A stretch of 64,000 bases of DNA from Acrocarpospora corrugata (GTDB lineage: Bacteria > Actinomycetota > Actinomycetes > Streptosporangiales > Streptosporangiaceae), in the NCBI RefSeq assembly GCF_009687845.1, contig NZ_BLAD01000041.1:124001-188000 (forward strand), given 5' to 3'. A program made the position numbers and the translations under genes. The notes beneath the pieces were generated by a model. It was not told where the DNA came from and did no database searches. It saw nothing but the letters and a program-made list of their open reading frames with translations. This document shows, piece after piece, positions 36,784 through 46,287 of the stretch (position 1 is the first letter of the stretch; each line of letters opens with the position of its first letter).

Positions 36784-37577
36784 CGACGATCAGTGTGACT
36801 CCGGTCCGTTGGTCGCTGGCGACGCACGCCCGCTACCTCACCCTGCAGTCCGTCCGGACGTTGCTACGGCAGCCGTTCTTCGTCGCGATCTCGCTGGTCC
36901 AGCCGATGATCTGGCTGCTGCTGTTCGGCGAACTGTTCAAGCGGGTCGCGGAACTGCCCGGGTTCGGCGCGACCAGTTACATCGACTTCCTGATTCCCGG
37001 GATCCTCGTGATGAACGTGCTCTTCGGCGCGAGCTGGAGCGGGATGACGTTCATCGAGATGATCGATCAGGGCACGATGGATCGCATGCTCACCACGCCG
37101 TTGAAGCGTGGGGCGCTGATCCTTTCGTCGCTGGCGTACAACTCGATCGTCACCGTGGTCCAGACGATGATCATCTTCCTGGTCGGGTGGCCGCTGGGCG
37201 CGAGCTACACGCTCCCCGGGATCCTGGTCTCGTTCGCCGCGACGATTCTGCTGACGGGGGCGTTCTGCTCGATCTCCAACGCGTACGCGCTGGTGCTGCG
37301 GAGCAGAGAGGCCCTCATCGGCCTGTCGATCATGATCGCGCTGCCGCTGTCGTTCCTGTCGTCGGCGCTGATGGCGCAGGGCGCGGCGCCGGACTGGATC
37401 CGGAACGTGTCCCGGTTCAACCCGGTCGACTGGGCGGTCGTGGCGTCCCGCGAGGCGCTGTCGGCGGCTCCCGACTGGGGCACGATCTGGGCGAATCTCG
37501 GCTACCTCACGGTTGTCGCCCTGTTCCTCGGATATATGGCGACTCGGGCCTTCGGGTCGTATCAGCGGTCGATCTGA
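36780..37577 (+). CDS. ABC-2 type exporter permease, DrrB type
   Basis: A 265-residue protein with six hydrophobic segments, including FFVAISLVQPMIWLLLFGEL, DFLIPGILVMNVLFGASWSG and VVALFLGYMATRAFGSY. The LSSALMAQGAAPDWIRNVSR segment before the last helices is the usual ABC-2 amphipathic motif. It forms an exporter with the preceding ATPase. It ends the PadR-linked operon. Confidence 0.93.
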   Translation: MTTISVTPVRWSLATHARYLTLQSVRTLLRQPFFVAISLVQPMIWLLLFGELFKRVAELPGFGATSYIDFLIPGILVMNVLFGASWSGMTFIEMIDQGTMDRMLTTPLKRGALILSSLAYNSIVTVVQTMIIFLVGWPLGASYTLPGILVSFAATILLTGAFCSISNAYALVLRSREALIGLSIMIALPLSFLSSALMAQGAAPDWIRNVSRFNPVDWAVVASREALSAAPDWGTIWANLGYLTVVALFLGYMATRAFGSYQRSI

Positions 37578-37638
37578 TCGCCCCGGATGTTTCCGAATCC
37601 CGTTCAGGAGAAGGGCGGGGCCACTACGCTGAGGCGGC

Positions 37639-38448
37639 ATGTTCGTCTCGACGAAGCGACGGGCCGAGGCTGAGATACCCCTGACCGGTGGCGAGGTCAC
37701 CGAAGGTGTGGTCCGGGTGGGCCTTACCGTGCGCCGTCCGCTCAAACCGTCCACTCCGGCTGTGCACGCCCTCCTCCGCCACCTGGAATCCGTCGGATTC
37801 GACGGCGCTCCGCGCGTGCTCGGCGTCGACGGCTCCGGCCGCGAGATCCTCACCTACATCGACGGCACCGCCGCCGTCCGCCCCCTCCCCGGATACGCGG
37901 TGACCGACGAGACCCTCGCCACGCTCGCCCGCCTGCTGCGCCGCTACCACGACGCGGTCGCCACGTTCGTCCCGCCCGCGGACGCCCGCTGGGAGCAGGG
38001 CTCGACCCCCGACGACGCCCCCGAGATCATCGGCCACTGCGACGTCACTCCGGAGAACGTCATCTTCCGCGCCGGTCGGCCGCACGCGCTGATCGACTTC
38101 GATCTGGCCCGCCCGACCACCCGCCTGTTCGAGGTCGTCACCACCCTCCGCCACTGGGCTCCGATCGCCGACCCGCTGGACCGCGACCCCCGCCAGCGCG
38201 GGCTCGACATCGGTCATCGCCTCCGCCTCTTCTCCGACGCGTACGGCTTGACGCCCCGCGACCGCAGGAACCTGCTGCCGACCGCCCGGCTCCGGTTCGA
38301 TCGCTCGTACCTGGCGATGCGCAGGAAAGCGGAGTCGCACGGCGGTTCCTGGGCGCAACTGTGGGCCAACGGCGCGGGCCAGCGCATCAGACGCGCCAGC
38401 GCCTGGCTCGACGCTCATGAGGATGTCCTGCGCGACCACTTGGTCTAG
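37639..38448 (+). CDS. Phosphotransferase-family (APH-like) kinase
   Basis: A 269-residue APH-fold protein with catalytic loop GHCDVTPENVIF and metal motif LIDFDLARP. The nucleotide-binding N-lobe is short, beginning MFVSTKRRAEAEIPLTGGEV, as in many actinomycete small-molecule kinases of unknown substrate. It follows the exporter genes by 61 bases on the same strand, which could couple chemical modification and export, but that link is inference. Confidence 0.85.
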   Translation: MFVSTKRRAEAEIPLTGGEVTEGVVRVGLTVRRPLKPSTPAVHALLRHLESVGFDGAPRVLGVDGSGREILTYIDGTAAVRPLPGYAVTDETLATLARLLRRYHDAVATFVPPADARWEQGSTPDDAPEIIGHCDVTPENVIFRAGRPHALIDFDLARPTTRLFEVVTTLRHWAPIADPLDRDPRQRGLDIGHRLRLFSDAYGLTPRDRRNLLPTARLRFDRSYLAMRRKAESHGGSWAQLWANGAGQRIRRASAWLDAHEDVLRDHLV

Positions 38449-38480
38449 TGCTCTACCCCGTCTGAGCTGATTGTGCGGGG

Positions 38481-39443
38481 ATGGGGGAGAATGCCGGAGT
38501 GATCAGGTCAGGGGCGGTCGCGGTGGGGATGGCGGTCGGGGTCGGGGTGGACGCCATGGTCGGAGATCCTCGGAAGGGGCATCCGGTCGCGGTGTTCGGG
38601 TCGAGAGCGGCAGCCCTGGAGAGACGGATATATCGGGATTCGCGGTTGCGGGGGGTGCTGTTCGCCGGGGTGTGTGCCGGGGTCGTGGCGGGGATCGGCG
38701 TGCTCGCGGAGCGCGCGAGCCGGGGCCGGCCGCTGGTTAGTGCGGCGGTGACGGCTGCCGCCACCTGGGCGGTCCTCGGGGGAACCACGCTGGCCCGTGA
38801 AGGTACGCACATGGCCAACGCGCTCGAACGAGACGACATCACCGCCGCAAGGAGACGATTACCCCATCTATGCGGACGTGACCCTTCCGAACTGCAATCG
38901 CCGGAACTCGCCCGCGCGACCGTCGAATCCATCGCGGAAAACACCTCCGACGCCGTCGTGGCGCCGCTTTTCTGGGGTGCGGTCGCCGGTGTTCCCGGGC
39001 TGCTCGCCTACCGGGCCGTCAACACGCTGGACGCCATGGTCGGCCACCGTTCCCCACGCTATGCGCGCTTCGGCTGGGCCTCGGCCCGCCTTGACGACCT
39101 CGCCAACTACCTGCCCGCCCGCGTGACCGCGCTGCTCACCGCCGCGCTCGCCCCCGTCGTCGGCGGCTCGCCGTACACGACGATCACCGTCCTGGCCCGG
39201 TACGGCGATCGCCACCCCAGCCCCAACTCCGGCCAGTGCGAGGCCGCCTTCGCCGGCGCGCTCGGGGTACGCCTCGGCGGCGTCAACAACTACGCGGGAC
39301 GCGTCGAACGCCGGCCCGAACTGGGCGACGGCCCGCCCCCCGCGCTTCCCGACATCCGCCGTTCTGTGCGCCTGGCCAGAGCCGTCTCGTGGACCGCCGC
39401 CGGGCTGGCGATCCTGGTCCGCCATTTCCGGGCGGGCCGATGA
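38481..39443 (+). CDS. cobD: Adenosylcobinamide-phosphate synthase (CobD/CbiB)
   Basis: A 320-residue integral membrane protein that joins cobyric acid to aminopropanol or its phosphate. Family motifs include [17 protein letters not shown] near the start, [40 protein letters not shown] and [18 protein letters not shown]. Several hydrophobic segments agree with a membrane location. An alternative GTG at 38499 has an equally plausible ribosome-binding site. The stop overlaps the cobQ start (ATGA at 39440-39443). Confidence 0.95.
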   Translation: MGENAGVIRSGAVAVGMAVGVGVDAMVGDPRKGHPVAVFGSRAAALERRIYRDSRLRGVLFAGVCAGVVAGIGVLAERASRGRPLVSAAVTAAATWAVLGGTTLAREGTHMANALERDDITAARRRLPHLCGRDPSELQSPELARATVESIAENTSDAVVAPLFWGAVAGVPGLLAYRAVNTLDAMVGHRSPRYARFGWASARLDDLANYLPARVTALLTAALAPVVGGSPYTTITVLARYGDRHPSPNSGQCEAAFAGALGVRLGGVNNYAGRVERRPELGDGPPPALPDIRRSVRLARAVSWTAAGLAILVRHFRAGR

Positions 39444-40933
39444 AGGGCGCGCTGCTGGTCGCGGGGACCACCTCGGATGCCGGGAAGAGTGTGGTGACGG
39501 CGGGTATCTGCCGCTGGCTGGCCCGGCAGGGCGTGCGGGTGGCGCCCTTCAAGGCGCAGAACATGTCCCTGAACTCCTTCGTCACCGCGGACGGCGCGGA
39601 GATCGGCCGCGCCCAGGCGACCCAGGCGGCCGCCTGCGGCATTGAGCCGACCGCTGATATGAACCCGATCCTCCTCAAACCGGGCAGTGATCGCCGGAGC
39701 CAGGTCGTCGTGCTCGGCCGGGCGATCGCCGACGTCGACGCGATGGAGTACGGCGCGTACAAAGCCCGCCTGCGTGAGGTGGCCGTGGAGTCGCTGACCC
39801 GGCTCCGCGCCGAGTACGACGTGGTGATCTGCGAAGGCGCCGGAAGCCCCGCCGAGATCAACCTGCGGGCCGGCGACATCGCCAACATGGGCCTCGCCCA
39901 GGCCGCCCGGCTCCCCGTGATCGTCGTCGGCGATATCGACCGTGGTGGTGTCTTTGCCTCGCTGTACGGGACGGTCGCCCTGCTGGACGCCGCCGACCAG
40001 TCCCTGATCGCCGGATTTGTGATCAACAAGTTCCGGGGCGCGCCCGAACTCCTCGCCCCCGGCCTCGACATGCTCTATGACCTGACCGGCCGGGAGACCT
40101 ACGGCGTGCTGCCGTGGCTTGACGGTCTCTGGCTCGACGCCGAGGACTCGCTGGCCCTCGACAACCGGCCCTCGCAGGTCTACCGGCCGCACTCCCTGCG
40201 GGTCGCCGTGGTCCGGCTGCCCCGGATCTCCAACTTCACCGACATCGACGCGCTCGCCAGTGAACCGGGCGTCGTCGTGCGGTTCGTCCGGTCGGCGGAT
40301 GAACTGGAGGACGCAGACCTGGTCATCCTGCCCGGCTCCCGGGCGACGGTTTCCGACCTGGCGTGGGTACGGGAGACGGGCATCGCGCAAGCCGTACAGG
40401 CCCGAGCCGCCGCAGGCCGCCCTGTTCTCGGCATCTGCGGCGGCTACCAAATGCTCGCCCACACGATCCACGACGACGTCGAATCCAAGAAAGGCCGGAC
40501 AACCGGCCTCGGACTCCTCCCCGCCACTGTCCGCTTCGCCGCGGGAAAAACCCTCGCCAGACCCGTCGGCACGGCGTACGGTCACCGCGTGGCCGCCTAT
40601 GAGATTCACCATGGCGCCGTGACCGTGGACCCCGCCGCCCCATCCCAGCCATTCCTCGACGGCTGCCGAGCCGGCTCAGTGTGGGGCACGACCTGGCACG
40701 GCGCCCTCGAAAACGACGCCTTCCGCCAGGCCTTCCTCACCGAAATCGCGACAACCGCAGGACGCCCTTTCACCCCCGCCCCCGGCATTTCCTTCGCCGG
40801 ACTCCGAACCGCCCGCCTCGACGCACTGGGCGACCTCATTGACCAGCATGTGAATACCGACGCACTCCGCACCCTGATCGAGAACGGCCCACCCCCGCAG
40901 CTCCCGCCGATCCCCCCAGGAGGCGCACGATGA
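39440..40933 (+). CDS. cobQ: Cobyric acid synthase
   Basis: A 497-residue glutamine amidotransferase-ligase that amidates adenosylcobyrinic diamide at four positions. The N-terminal dethiobiotin-synthetase-like ATP site is [20 protein letters not shown], followed by [15 protein letters not shown]; the C-terminal class I amidotransferase domain has nucleophile Cys in [10 protein letters not shown] and a matching EIHHG His. It overlaps cobD at its start and the SHOCT gene at its end (ATGA), giving a tight three-gene operon. Confidence 0.96.
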   Translation: MKGALLVAGTTSDAGKSVVTAGICRWLARQGVRVAPFKAQNMSLNSFVTADGAEIGRAQATQAAACGIEPTADMNPILLKPGSDRRSQVVVLGRAIADVDAMEYGAYKARLREVAVESLTRLRAEYDVVICEGAGSPAEINLRAGDIANMGLAQAARLPVIVVGDIDRGGVFASLYGTVALLDAADQSLIAGFVINKFRGAPELLAPGLDMLYDLTGRETYGVLPWLDGLWLDAEDSLALDNRPSQVYRPHSLRVAVVRLPRISNFTDIDALASEPGVVVRFVRSADELEDADLVILPGSRATVSDLAWVRETGIAQAVQARAAAGRPVLGICGGYQMLAHTIHDDVESKKGRTTGLGLLPATVRFAAGKTLARPVGTAYGHRVAAYEIHHGAVTVDPAAPSQPFLDGCRAGSVWGTTWHGALENDAFRQAFLTEIATTAGRPFTPAPGISFAGLRTARLDALGDLIDQHVNTDALRTLIENGPPPQLPPIPPGGAR

Positions 40934-41139
40934 CATCAACCGCCCTTCTCCTGACGGCCTCCCTCCTGTTCCTCCTCGCCGTCGTCACCGGCGTCGTCAC
41001 AGTCGTCGTCCTCTCCCGCCGCCCCCGCCATTCCTTTCGCACCGACGACCCCAAAGAAATCCTCCGCCGCCGCTACGCCGCCGGCGAAATAGACGAGGCC
41101 GAATACCGCCACCGCCTCTCCATCCTCACCAACAGCTGA
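40930..41139 (+). CDS. SHOCT-domain membrane protein
   Basis: A 69-residue protein with one N-terminal membrane helix ([20 protein letters not shown]) and a C-terminal SHOCT motif ([20 protein letters not shown]). SHOCT motifs are short oligomerisation elements usually at protein termini. Its ATG overlaps the cobQ stop, so it is cotranslated with cobalamin genes, though no cobalamin role is known for it. Confidence 0.85.
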   Translation: MTSTALLLTASLLFLLAVVTGVVTVVVLSRRPRHSFRTDDPKEILRRRYAAGEIDEAEYRHRLSILTNS

Positions 41140-41210
41140 CCGACTCCGGTCGTCCGGCGGGGGCGGCCGCGTGAATTCGAGGGCGGCGGCTGGTCCGGCT
41201 TACGTGTCTG

Positions 41211-41939
41211 TCAGGCTGTTGGTGTCGGGGTGGCCGATTCCGGGATGGGGGAGTCGGGCGGTGACGGGATGGGCTTCAGCTCGTCGGGATTCATGGGGAT
41301 TCGGCGTGGGAATCGGTCTCCTCGCTGGAGCTCTTCGGGCCCGATTTTCCACTCGCGGTTGCCGCCGCGCTGGTCGAACCAGCCCGGCCGGGCCGGTCGG
41401 GTGGCGTTGATCAGCATGGTCGCGGTCGCCTTGCCGTCCGCCACGGTCGCGAGCACGGTCACGTCGTCATCGACCTTCACCGAGCCGATGCCCTCGCGCC
41501 CGCCGTCGACCCGAGTCGTGTCCGCGATCGAGTAAGTCCGCGAGAATCCGTCCTCGCTGCGGACGGTGACCGACGATTGATCGACCGCCGTCACTTTTCC
41601 GCTCTGCATGGAGACGGTTTCGTATCCGCCGCCCTCCTTCGGCACTACGAATTCCCCGTGCAGTGCCCCGAACATGCCGCCTCGTAGCGGCCCCCAGCCG
41701 CCCTTGTGCCCAGGCCCCGGCTTTCCGGGCGGCAGGCCAGGACTCGGTTCCCCCGACGGAACCGCCGTCGGTGACTCGCTTCCGCTCGGTGTGGGGGAAG
41801 AAGCGGCCGCAGCCACTCCCACTCCGCCGACGACCAATAACGCCGTCGCCACCCCCGCCACCAGAGCGCGCCTCTTCGGCCGCCGGACCGGCTCGTACGC
41901 CAGCTCCTCGGCCGGCTTGAACTCAGGATCAGTCATCAC
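41211..41939 (-). CDS. Membrane-anchored OB-fold-like (DUF5666-type) protein
   Basis: A 242-residue protein with a cytoplasmic head (EELAYEPVRRPKRR), one membrane helix ALVAGVATALLVVGGVGVAAAA, a Ser/Pro-rich extracellular linker and a beta-rich domain with VSMQSGKVTAVDQSSVTVRS and YSIADTTRV, the pattern of DUF5666 domains. The tail is Pro-rich (PIPSPPDSPIPESATPTPTA). Such proteins are cell-envelope associated; function unknown. Confidence 0.72.
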   Translation of the reverse strand: MMTDPEFKPAEELAYEPVRRPKRRALVAGVATALLVVGGVGVAAAASSPTPSGSESPTAVPSGEPSPGLPPGKPGPGHKGGWGPLRGGMFGALHGEFVVPKEGGGYETVSMQSGKVTAVDQSSVTVRSEDGFSRTYSIADTTRVDGGREGIGSVKVDDDVTVLATVADGKATATMLINATRPARPGWFDQRGGNREWKIGPEELQRGDRFPRRIPMNPDELKPIPSPPDSPIPESATPTPTA

Positions 41940-42012
41940 TCACCCTCCCATTCAGAGCCGATTCAATTCGGCGGGGGGTAAGACGTGCGTAAGCGTCCGA
42001 CTTCGAAGATCG

Positions 42013-43100
42013 TTAACCTGAAAGAAGATCGGCAAGGTTGGCCGGGGCAGTCCATGCGTAGCCGCGTCCCTGAGCGATACGGACCAGTAGCCCGCGGCCC
42101 TCCAGGTCGCGCAGGTCGTTCCTGGCTGTTTGGATGGCCACCTTGTGGCTGGTCGCGTGAGACTGCACCGTGAAATGGGTCGGTGGATGCGCGATCGCAC
42201 GCTGGAGAACGGCTACTTGACGATGGCTGAAGTCGCTCGCGCGTCCGGCAAGCGCTTCCTGGAAGCGCTTCGTCTCGGCGGACTTCCGGTCGAGATAAGC
42301 GATCAGGTCCTTGATCGCTCGCTGAAGGATCTCAAGCTGATAAATAATGAAATAGGTCAGGTCGCCTTCGTCGTGCTCGCTGTGCAGGAAACTGCGGGCG
42401 TATTTCGATGGCGCCTTCTTGAGCAGCCGGGAGATGGATACGAACTCGGTAAGCCAGTACTCCTGGTTGAGCATCGACCAATAGAAGAGAGCTCGGGCTG
42501 TTCTCCCATTCCCATCCGCGAACGGGTGGTCGTACGCCAGCATGAAGTGAATCACGATCGCGCGGACCACCGGCGGCACGTATGCGCCATCTGTTGTCGC
42601 ATTGGCGAATTCACAGAGGCGCTCCAGCCGCCTCGGAAGTTCCACGGCGGCCGGCGGCTCGTGTAGCACCTCGCCGAGGTGGTCGACGACGACCACCCTC
42701 TGTTCGCCGGGGAGTTGGATACGACCTGCCGTCTCCGCCGTATCAAGGGTGCCGTCGGTGACCAGTCGGTGGATGTCACAGATCAGCTCAGGAGTCATGC
42801 GTTCGTGCCGGATCTCGCCTATCCGCCGCATCGCGAGAAAGTTGTTGACGATCATTCGTTCGTCGTGGTCGCGCGGCGGCCTGCCGGTTCGCAACATGTC
42901 CTTCGCGACCCGATGCGTCGTGGATGCGCCTTCCAAGTGATGGCTTCCTCGATGAGTGATCGCACAATGTAGCGGTCTTTGGTGTTCTCGTCGGTGACCA
43001 GGTTCGGCGCGCCGATCTGGCCGCTGGTGTGCCGGCTCACCGCCTCGACGCCACGAAGCACCTCATCGGGAAGGGCGTAGGTGAGCATGGCCCCGGACAT
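42013..43100 (-). pseudogene. Fic-domain protein broken inside its inhibitory motif
   Basis: The N-terminal part from ATG 43100 runs RYIVRSLIEEAIT and then leaves frame; the rest, including the Fic core HPFADGNGRTAR and a C-terminal winged-helix region (VLQRAIAHPPTHFTVQSHAT, LRDLEGRGLLVRI), is in another frame entered at LEGASTTHRVAKDM. Related class II Fic proteins read EEAI-x-SSQ-(I/L)EGA here, carrying the inhibitory (S/T)xxxE(G/N) motif; by that comparison about ten bases are missing near 42930-42940. The catalytic HxFxDGNGRxxR is intact, so translation from the TTG at 42936 would give a 307-residue Fic domain without its inhibitory helix. Fic enzymes AMPylate target proteins. Confidence 0.82.
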
Positions 43101-43130
43101 GCTTCATGATCACCTGCTAATTGGTGTCCT

Positions 43131-43154
43131 GTTAGCAGCTAATTAGCTGCTAAC
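43131..43154. promoter_or_regulatory. Perfect 24-bp palindrome upstream of fic
   Basis: GTTAGCAGCTAATTAGCTGC plus TAAC is a perfect 24-bp inverted repeat without a spacer, 31 bases before the fic start, in AT-rich sequence. A half-site (GCTAATT) lies nearer the start at 43116. It is a strong candidate operator, possibly for the winged-helix region of the Fic protein itself. Confidence 0.6.
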
Positions 43155-43172
43155 AATGCCAAAATTAGTAGC

Positions 43173-43193
43173 TGGGCCGGGTGGGACTCGAAC
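43173..43193. repeat. tRNA 3'-end-like fragment
   Basis: On the minus strand the sequence reads GTTCGAGTCCCACCCGGCCCA, which looks like the T-loop, 3' T-stem and acceptor end of a tRNA. The opposite T-stem strand does not pair and no 5' half is found, so it is not a functional tRNA. Integrative elements often leave such copies as attachment sites. Confidence 0.5.
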
Positions 43194-43262
43194 GCGTGTT
43201 CCCTCACGGGATGCGCCGAGGCGGAACACGGTGCTGAGCGAGCGGTGTGGGCCACTCCAGAG

Positions 43263-44300
43263 TTATTCCGTGACCGTCAGCTGAGACGGGCGGTTCTCGG
43301 TGATCCAGTTGTCGATTTGGGTCCACTGGTCGAAGAGCCAGGTGATCTGGGATTCGCGGGTGCGGGGGACCTGGTCGGCGGGGAAACGCCACCACTTGGC
43401 GCGGATTCGGGCGCGGGCTGGAAGTTTGCGCCAGACGTCGCCGATGGTGATGAGGTCGTCCAAGCCGGTGTGGGCGACGAAGATGACGTCGGCGGCCGGG
43501 CAGGACTCGATCGCGGCGATGGCGCCGTTGGGGCGGGGCGGAAGGAGGTGGTCGAGGGATTCGGCGCGGGCGGCTTCTTCGCGGAGGCCCTTCTCACGGA
43601 GGCGGCCGATGGCGCGGCGGCGGCGGAGCGGGGTGAAATTGCCGCCCTCCGGGAAGATGACCAGGGCGTCGACGGCGTTCATTCCGGCGGCCAGGCGTTC
43701 GATTTCGGTGATGATTCCGCTTTCCGCGACCTTTCGCGGGACGAAGGCGTTGGGTAAGCGGTTGATGACCACGTCGAGTGACGGGTCGAATTGCAGGGCG
43801 GCTTTCATGACGATGCGGGGGCGTCTGTGGTACCGGGCCAGGAGGTGGTAAACGAGGAGGAACGAGTCGCCGGGGCCCGCGTGGCGGGACAGGACGATCA
43901 CGGGGCGGGTGAGGCGGCGGGAGGCTTCCTCGGGGGTGAATTCGGGTTCGTCGATGTCGACGGAGAGGCGGAAGATCCGGACGGCGGCGGCGTAGACGCG
44001 GGAGAGGAACCAGCGGATCAGCGAGTAGTGGCGTTCCTGGTTGGCCTCGACGTGGATCCGGCCGCCGAAGCCACTCGCGATCCACAGCCCGAGGCAGGCG
44101 ATCAGCGCCGCCGATTCCAGAGCCAGCCAGATGACCGCGAACGCGAGTAATCGCATCCCCCGCCGTTGCGGCGGCGGCAGCCGGAGCGAAGCCAGGAAGG
44201 CCACGAGCAGCCAGATCGGCAGCGTGACGATGACGGCCAGCGTCAGCGCGATCACGAGCGGCGCGAAGATCAGGCGCCGGATAATCCGGGGCGGCACCAT
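43263..44300 (-). CDS. PlsC-family acyltransferase
   Basis: A 345-residue membrane protein with two N-terminal helices (FAPLVIALTLAVIVTLPIWL and LLAFAVIWLALESAALIACL) and an acyltransferase domain with the HX4D motif His140-AGPG-Asp145 and the glycerol-phosphate motif FPEGGNFT. It likely acylates lysophosphatidate or a related lipid alcohol. A patatin-like phospholipase gene lies 121 bases upstream on the same strand, which suggests a lipid deacylation-reacylation pair. Confidence 0.85.
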   Translation of the reverse strand: MVPPRIIRRLIFAPLVIALTLAVIVTLPIWLLVAFLASLRLPPPQRRGMRLLAFAVIWLALESAALIACLGLWIASGFGGRIHVEANQERHYSLIRWFLSRVYAAAVRIFRLSVDIDEPEFTPEEASRRLTRPVIVLSRHAGPGDSFLLVYHLLARYHRRPRIVMKAALQFDPSLDVVINRLPNAFVPRKVAESGIITEIERLAAGMNAVDALVIFPEGGNFTPLRRRRAIGRLREKGLREEAARAESLDHLLPPRPNGAIAAIESCPAADVIFVAHTGLDDLITIGDVWRKLPARARIRAKWWRFPADQVPRTRESQITWLFDQWTQIDNWITENRPSQLTVTE

Positions 44301-44421
44301 GGCCGGCTCCTAACTCCCGCCCGCGCCGGTAACGACGCGACCGGAGAACGAACTTCAGGTATTGCCGGGAAACGCGCGGCCGAGGGACGAACAGATTCAC
44401 GCGAAGGCTCGCCTCGCGTGC

Positions 44422-45264
44422 TCATGGCGAAGTGGGAGCGGTCAGGGCGGACAGGTAGTCCGACGAGGCGTAGTACGCGCGGGCGATGTGGTCGCTGATT
44501 TTGGAGGAGTCGCGGTAGCGGAGGTCGGACAGGCCGGGTCTGCCGTTGAAGCCCGCCGGCATGACGTGCACTTCGACGTCGGCGGGGAGCGAGGCCATTT
44601 CCTCGGTGAAACGGTGGCGGCGGGCGATTTCGAAGGCCACCAGGCCGACTTCCCAGGGTTTGCTGGGCGGGGTCAGCGGGCGTTCGATGCGGCCGACGTG
44701 CAGGACGAAGATGCGGCGGGCCCCGAGCTGGACGGCCCGGCCGACGGGGATGCTGTGCACGAGACCGCCGTCCAGGTAATGCTCGTCGCCGATTCGGACC
44801 GGCGGAAGGAGGCCGGGGACGGCGCAGGAGGCGAGGACGGCGTCGGCGAGGGGGCCGGCCGAGAACCAGCGGGCGGAGGCGCCTTCGATGGAGGCGGCGA
44901 CGCACTGGAACGGGATCTGGAGTTCCTCGAACGTCTCAGGGATGGCCGCGCCGATCAGGTCGCGCAGGGGTTCGATCGGGTGCAGGTGGGTGCCGGTTCT
45001 GGCGAGAGTGGACAGCCGGGTGACCCACGAGCCGGCGAAAGCCGTACGGACAATGGAGGATCCCCACAGTTCGGACAGGCGGTCGACGGCGGTGTCGGGG
45101 GAGGCGGCGAGCAGGACGCCGTTGAGGGCGCCGACCGAGGTGCCGACGACCAGGTCGGGGGTGATGCCGGCTTCCGCGAGGGCGCGGAGCATGCCCACCT
45201 CGTGGGCGCCGAGCACCCCGCCCCCACCCAGCACAAACGCAGTGATGTCCAAATGATCCTCCAT
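44422..45264 (-). CDS. Patatin-like phospholipase
   Basis: A 280-residue cytoplasmic patatin. The oxyanion loop is GGGGVLG (13-19), the nucleophile Ser43 lies in GTSVG, and the catalytic Asp165 in LDGG; together they form the Ser-Asp dyad of the family. It should hydrolyse acyl esters of phospholipids or lysolipids. It is divergent from an ABC exporter and upstream of a PlsC-like acyltransferase on its own strand. Confidence 0.92.
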   Translation of the reverse strand: MEDHLDITAFVLGGGGVLGAHEVGMLRALAEAGITPDLVVGTSVGALNGVLLAASPDTAVDRLSELWGSSIVRTAFAGSWVTRLSTLARTGTHLHPIEPLRDLIGAAIPETFEELQIPFQCVAASIEGASARWFSAGPLADAVLASCAVPGLLPPVRIGDEHYLDGGLVHSIPVGRAVQLGARRIFVLHVGRIERPLTPPSKPWEVGLVAFEIARRHRFTEEMASLPADVEVHVMPAGFNGRPGLSDLRYRDSSKISDHIARAYYASSDYLSALTAPTSP

Positions 45265-45357
45265 ATCAAAACATAGACATGTTGCCGGAACTGCGAAAGC
45301 AAGCGGCGGGCAACTGTCGGACTCGCGCCCTACCGGCGGCTTGTCCGGCAGCCCACC

Positions 45358-46287
45358 ATGAACGTCATGACAGCAGTAGTGGAAGCCGAAGGGCTGACCA
45401 AGTTCTACGGCAGGCGAAGGGGCCTGGAAGACCTGGACCTCGCCATCCAGCCGGGCGAGGTGTTCGGCTACCTCGGCCCGAACGGATCAGGAAAGACCAC
45501 GACGATCAGACTGATTCTCGACGTCATCCGCCCGACCCGAGGCCGGGTCACGGTGCTCGGGGCGGACCCGAAGGACGCGCAGGTGCGGGCGAGAGTCGGC
45601 TACCTTCCCGGTGAACTCTCCCTGGAGGGACGGGATCGCGCCAGCCAGTACCTGCGATTTCTCGGCGACGCGCGCGGCGGCGTCCCCCAGGCCAGGATCG
45701 ACGAGCTGGCCGAACGCCTGGAGGCCGACCTGTCGGTGCCGATGGGCAAACTCTCCAAGGGCAACAAGCAGAAGGTCGGGCTGATCCAGGCGTTCATGCA
45801 CCAGCCCGAGTTCCTGATCCTGGACGAGCCGACCAGCGGCCTGGACCCGCTCGTCCAGCAGGAGTTCCTGGCCATGGTCCGGGAGGTGCGCGCCGACGGC
45901 CGTACCGTGCTGATGTCCTCGCACGTGCTGGCCGAGGTGGAGCACGTCTCGGACCGGGTGGGCATCGTCAGGTCCGGGCGGCTGGTGGCGGTCGAGGAGG
46001 TGGCCGCGCTGCGGGAGAAGGCGGTCCGCCGGATCGAGCTGCACTTCGACGCGCCGGTGCCGCCGGAGGCGTTCGAGGGACTCCCTGGCGTACGCGATCT
46101 GCGGGTCGCCGGGGCCAGCGTGACCTGCACGATCGACGGCCGCCCCGACGCGCTGATCAAAGCCGCCGCGAAGTTCACCGTGGTGCACCTGGTCAGCGCG
46201 GAACCCGACCTGGAAGAGATCTTCCTGACCTACTACAGCAACGAGGAGGAGCCGAATGTCCCCGCTGATCGCGCAGAGTCTGCGTGA
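45358..46287 (+). CDS. ABC transporter ATP-binding protein
   Basis: A 309-residue ATPase with Walker A GPNGSGKTTTIRL, signature LSKGNKQKVGLI, Walker B LILDEPTSGLDPL and SSHVLAEVEHVSD switch region. The LSKGNKQK signature is typical of the ABC-2 antibiotic/lipid exporter group. Its 3' end overlaps the permease gene by 32 bases. A second ATG (residue 4) could also start translation. No dedicated regulator sits beside it, although a PucR gene follows the pair. Confidence 0.93.
   Translation: MNVMTAVVEAEGLTKFYGRRRGLEDLDLAIQPGEVFGYLGPNGSGKTTTIRLILDVIRPTRGRVTVLGADPKDAQVRARVGYLPGELSLEGRDRASQYLRFLGDARGGVPQARIDELAERLEADLSVPMGKLSKGNKQKVGLIQAFMHQPEFLILDEPTSGLDPLVQQEFLAMVREVRADGRTVLMSSHVLAEVEHVSDRVGIVRSGRLVAVEEVAALREKAVRRIELHFDAPVPPEAFEGLPGVRDLRVAGASVTCTIDGRPDALIKAAAKFTVVHLVSAEPDLEEIFLTYYSNEEEPNVPADRAESA

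Noticed and set aside
43150-43262. A complete tRNA upstream of the Fic gene
   Set aside because: The 5' T-stem strand does not pair and no anticodon or acceptor 5' half is present.
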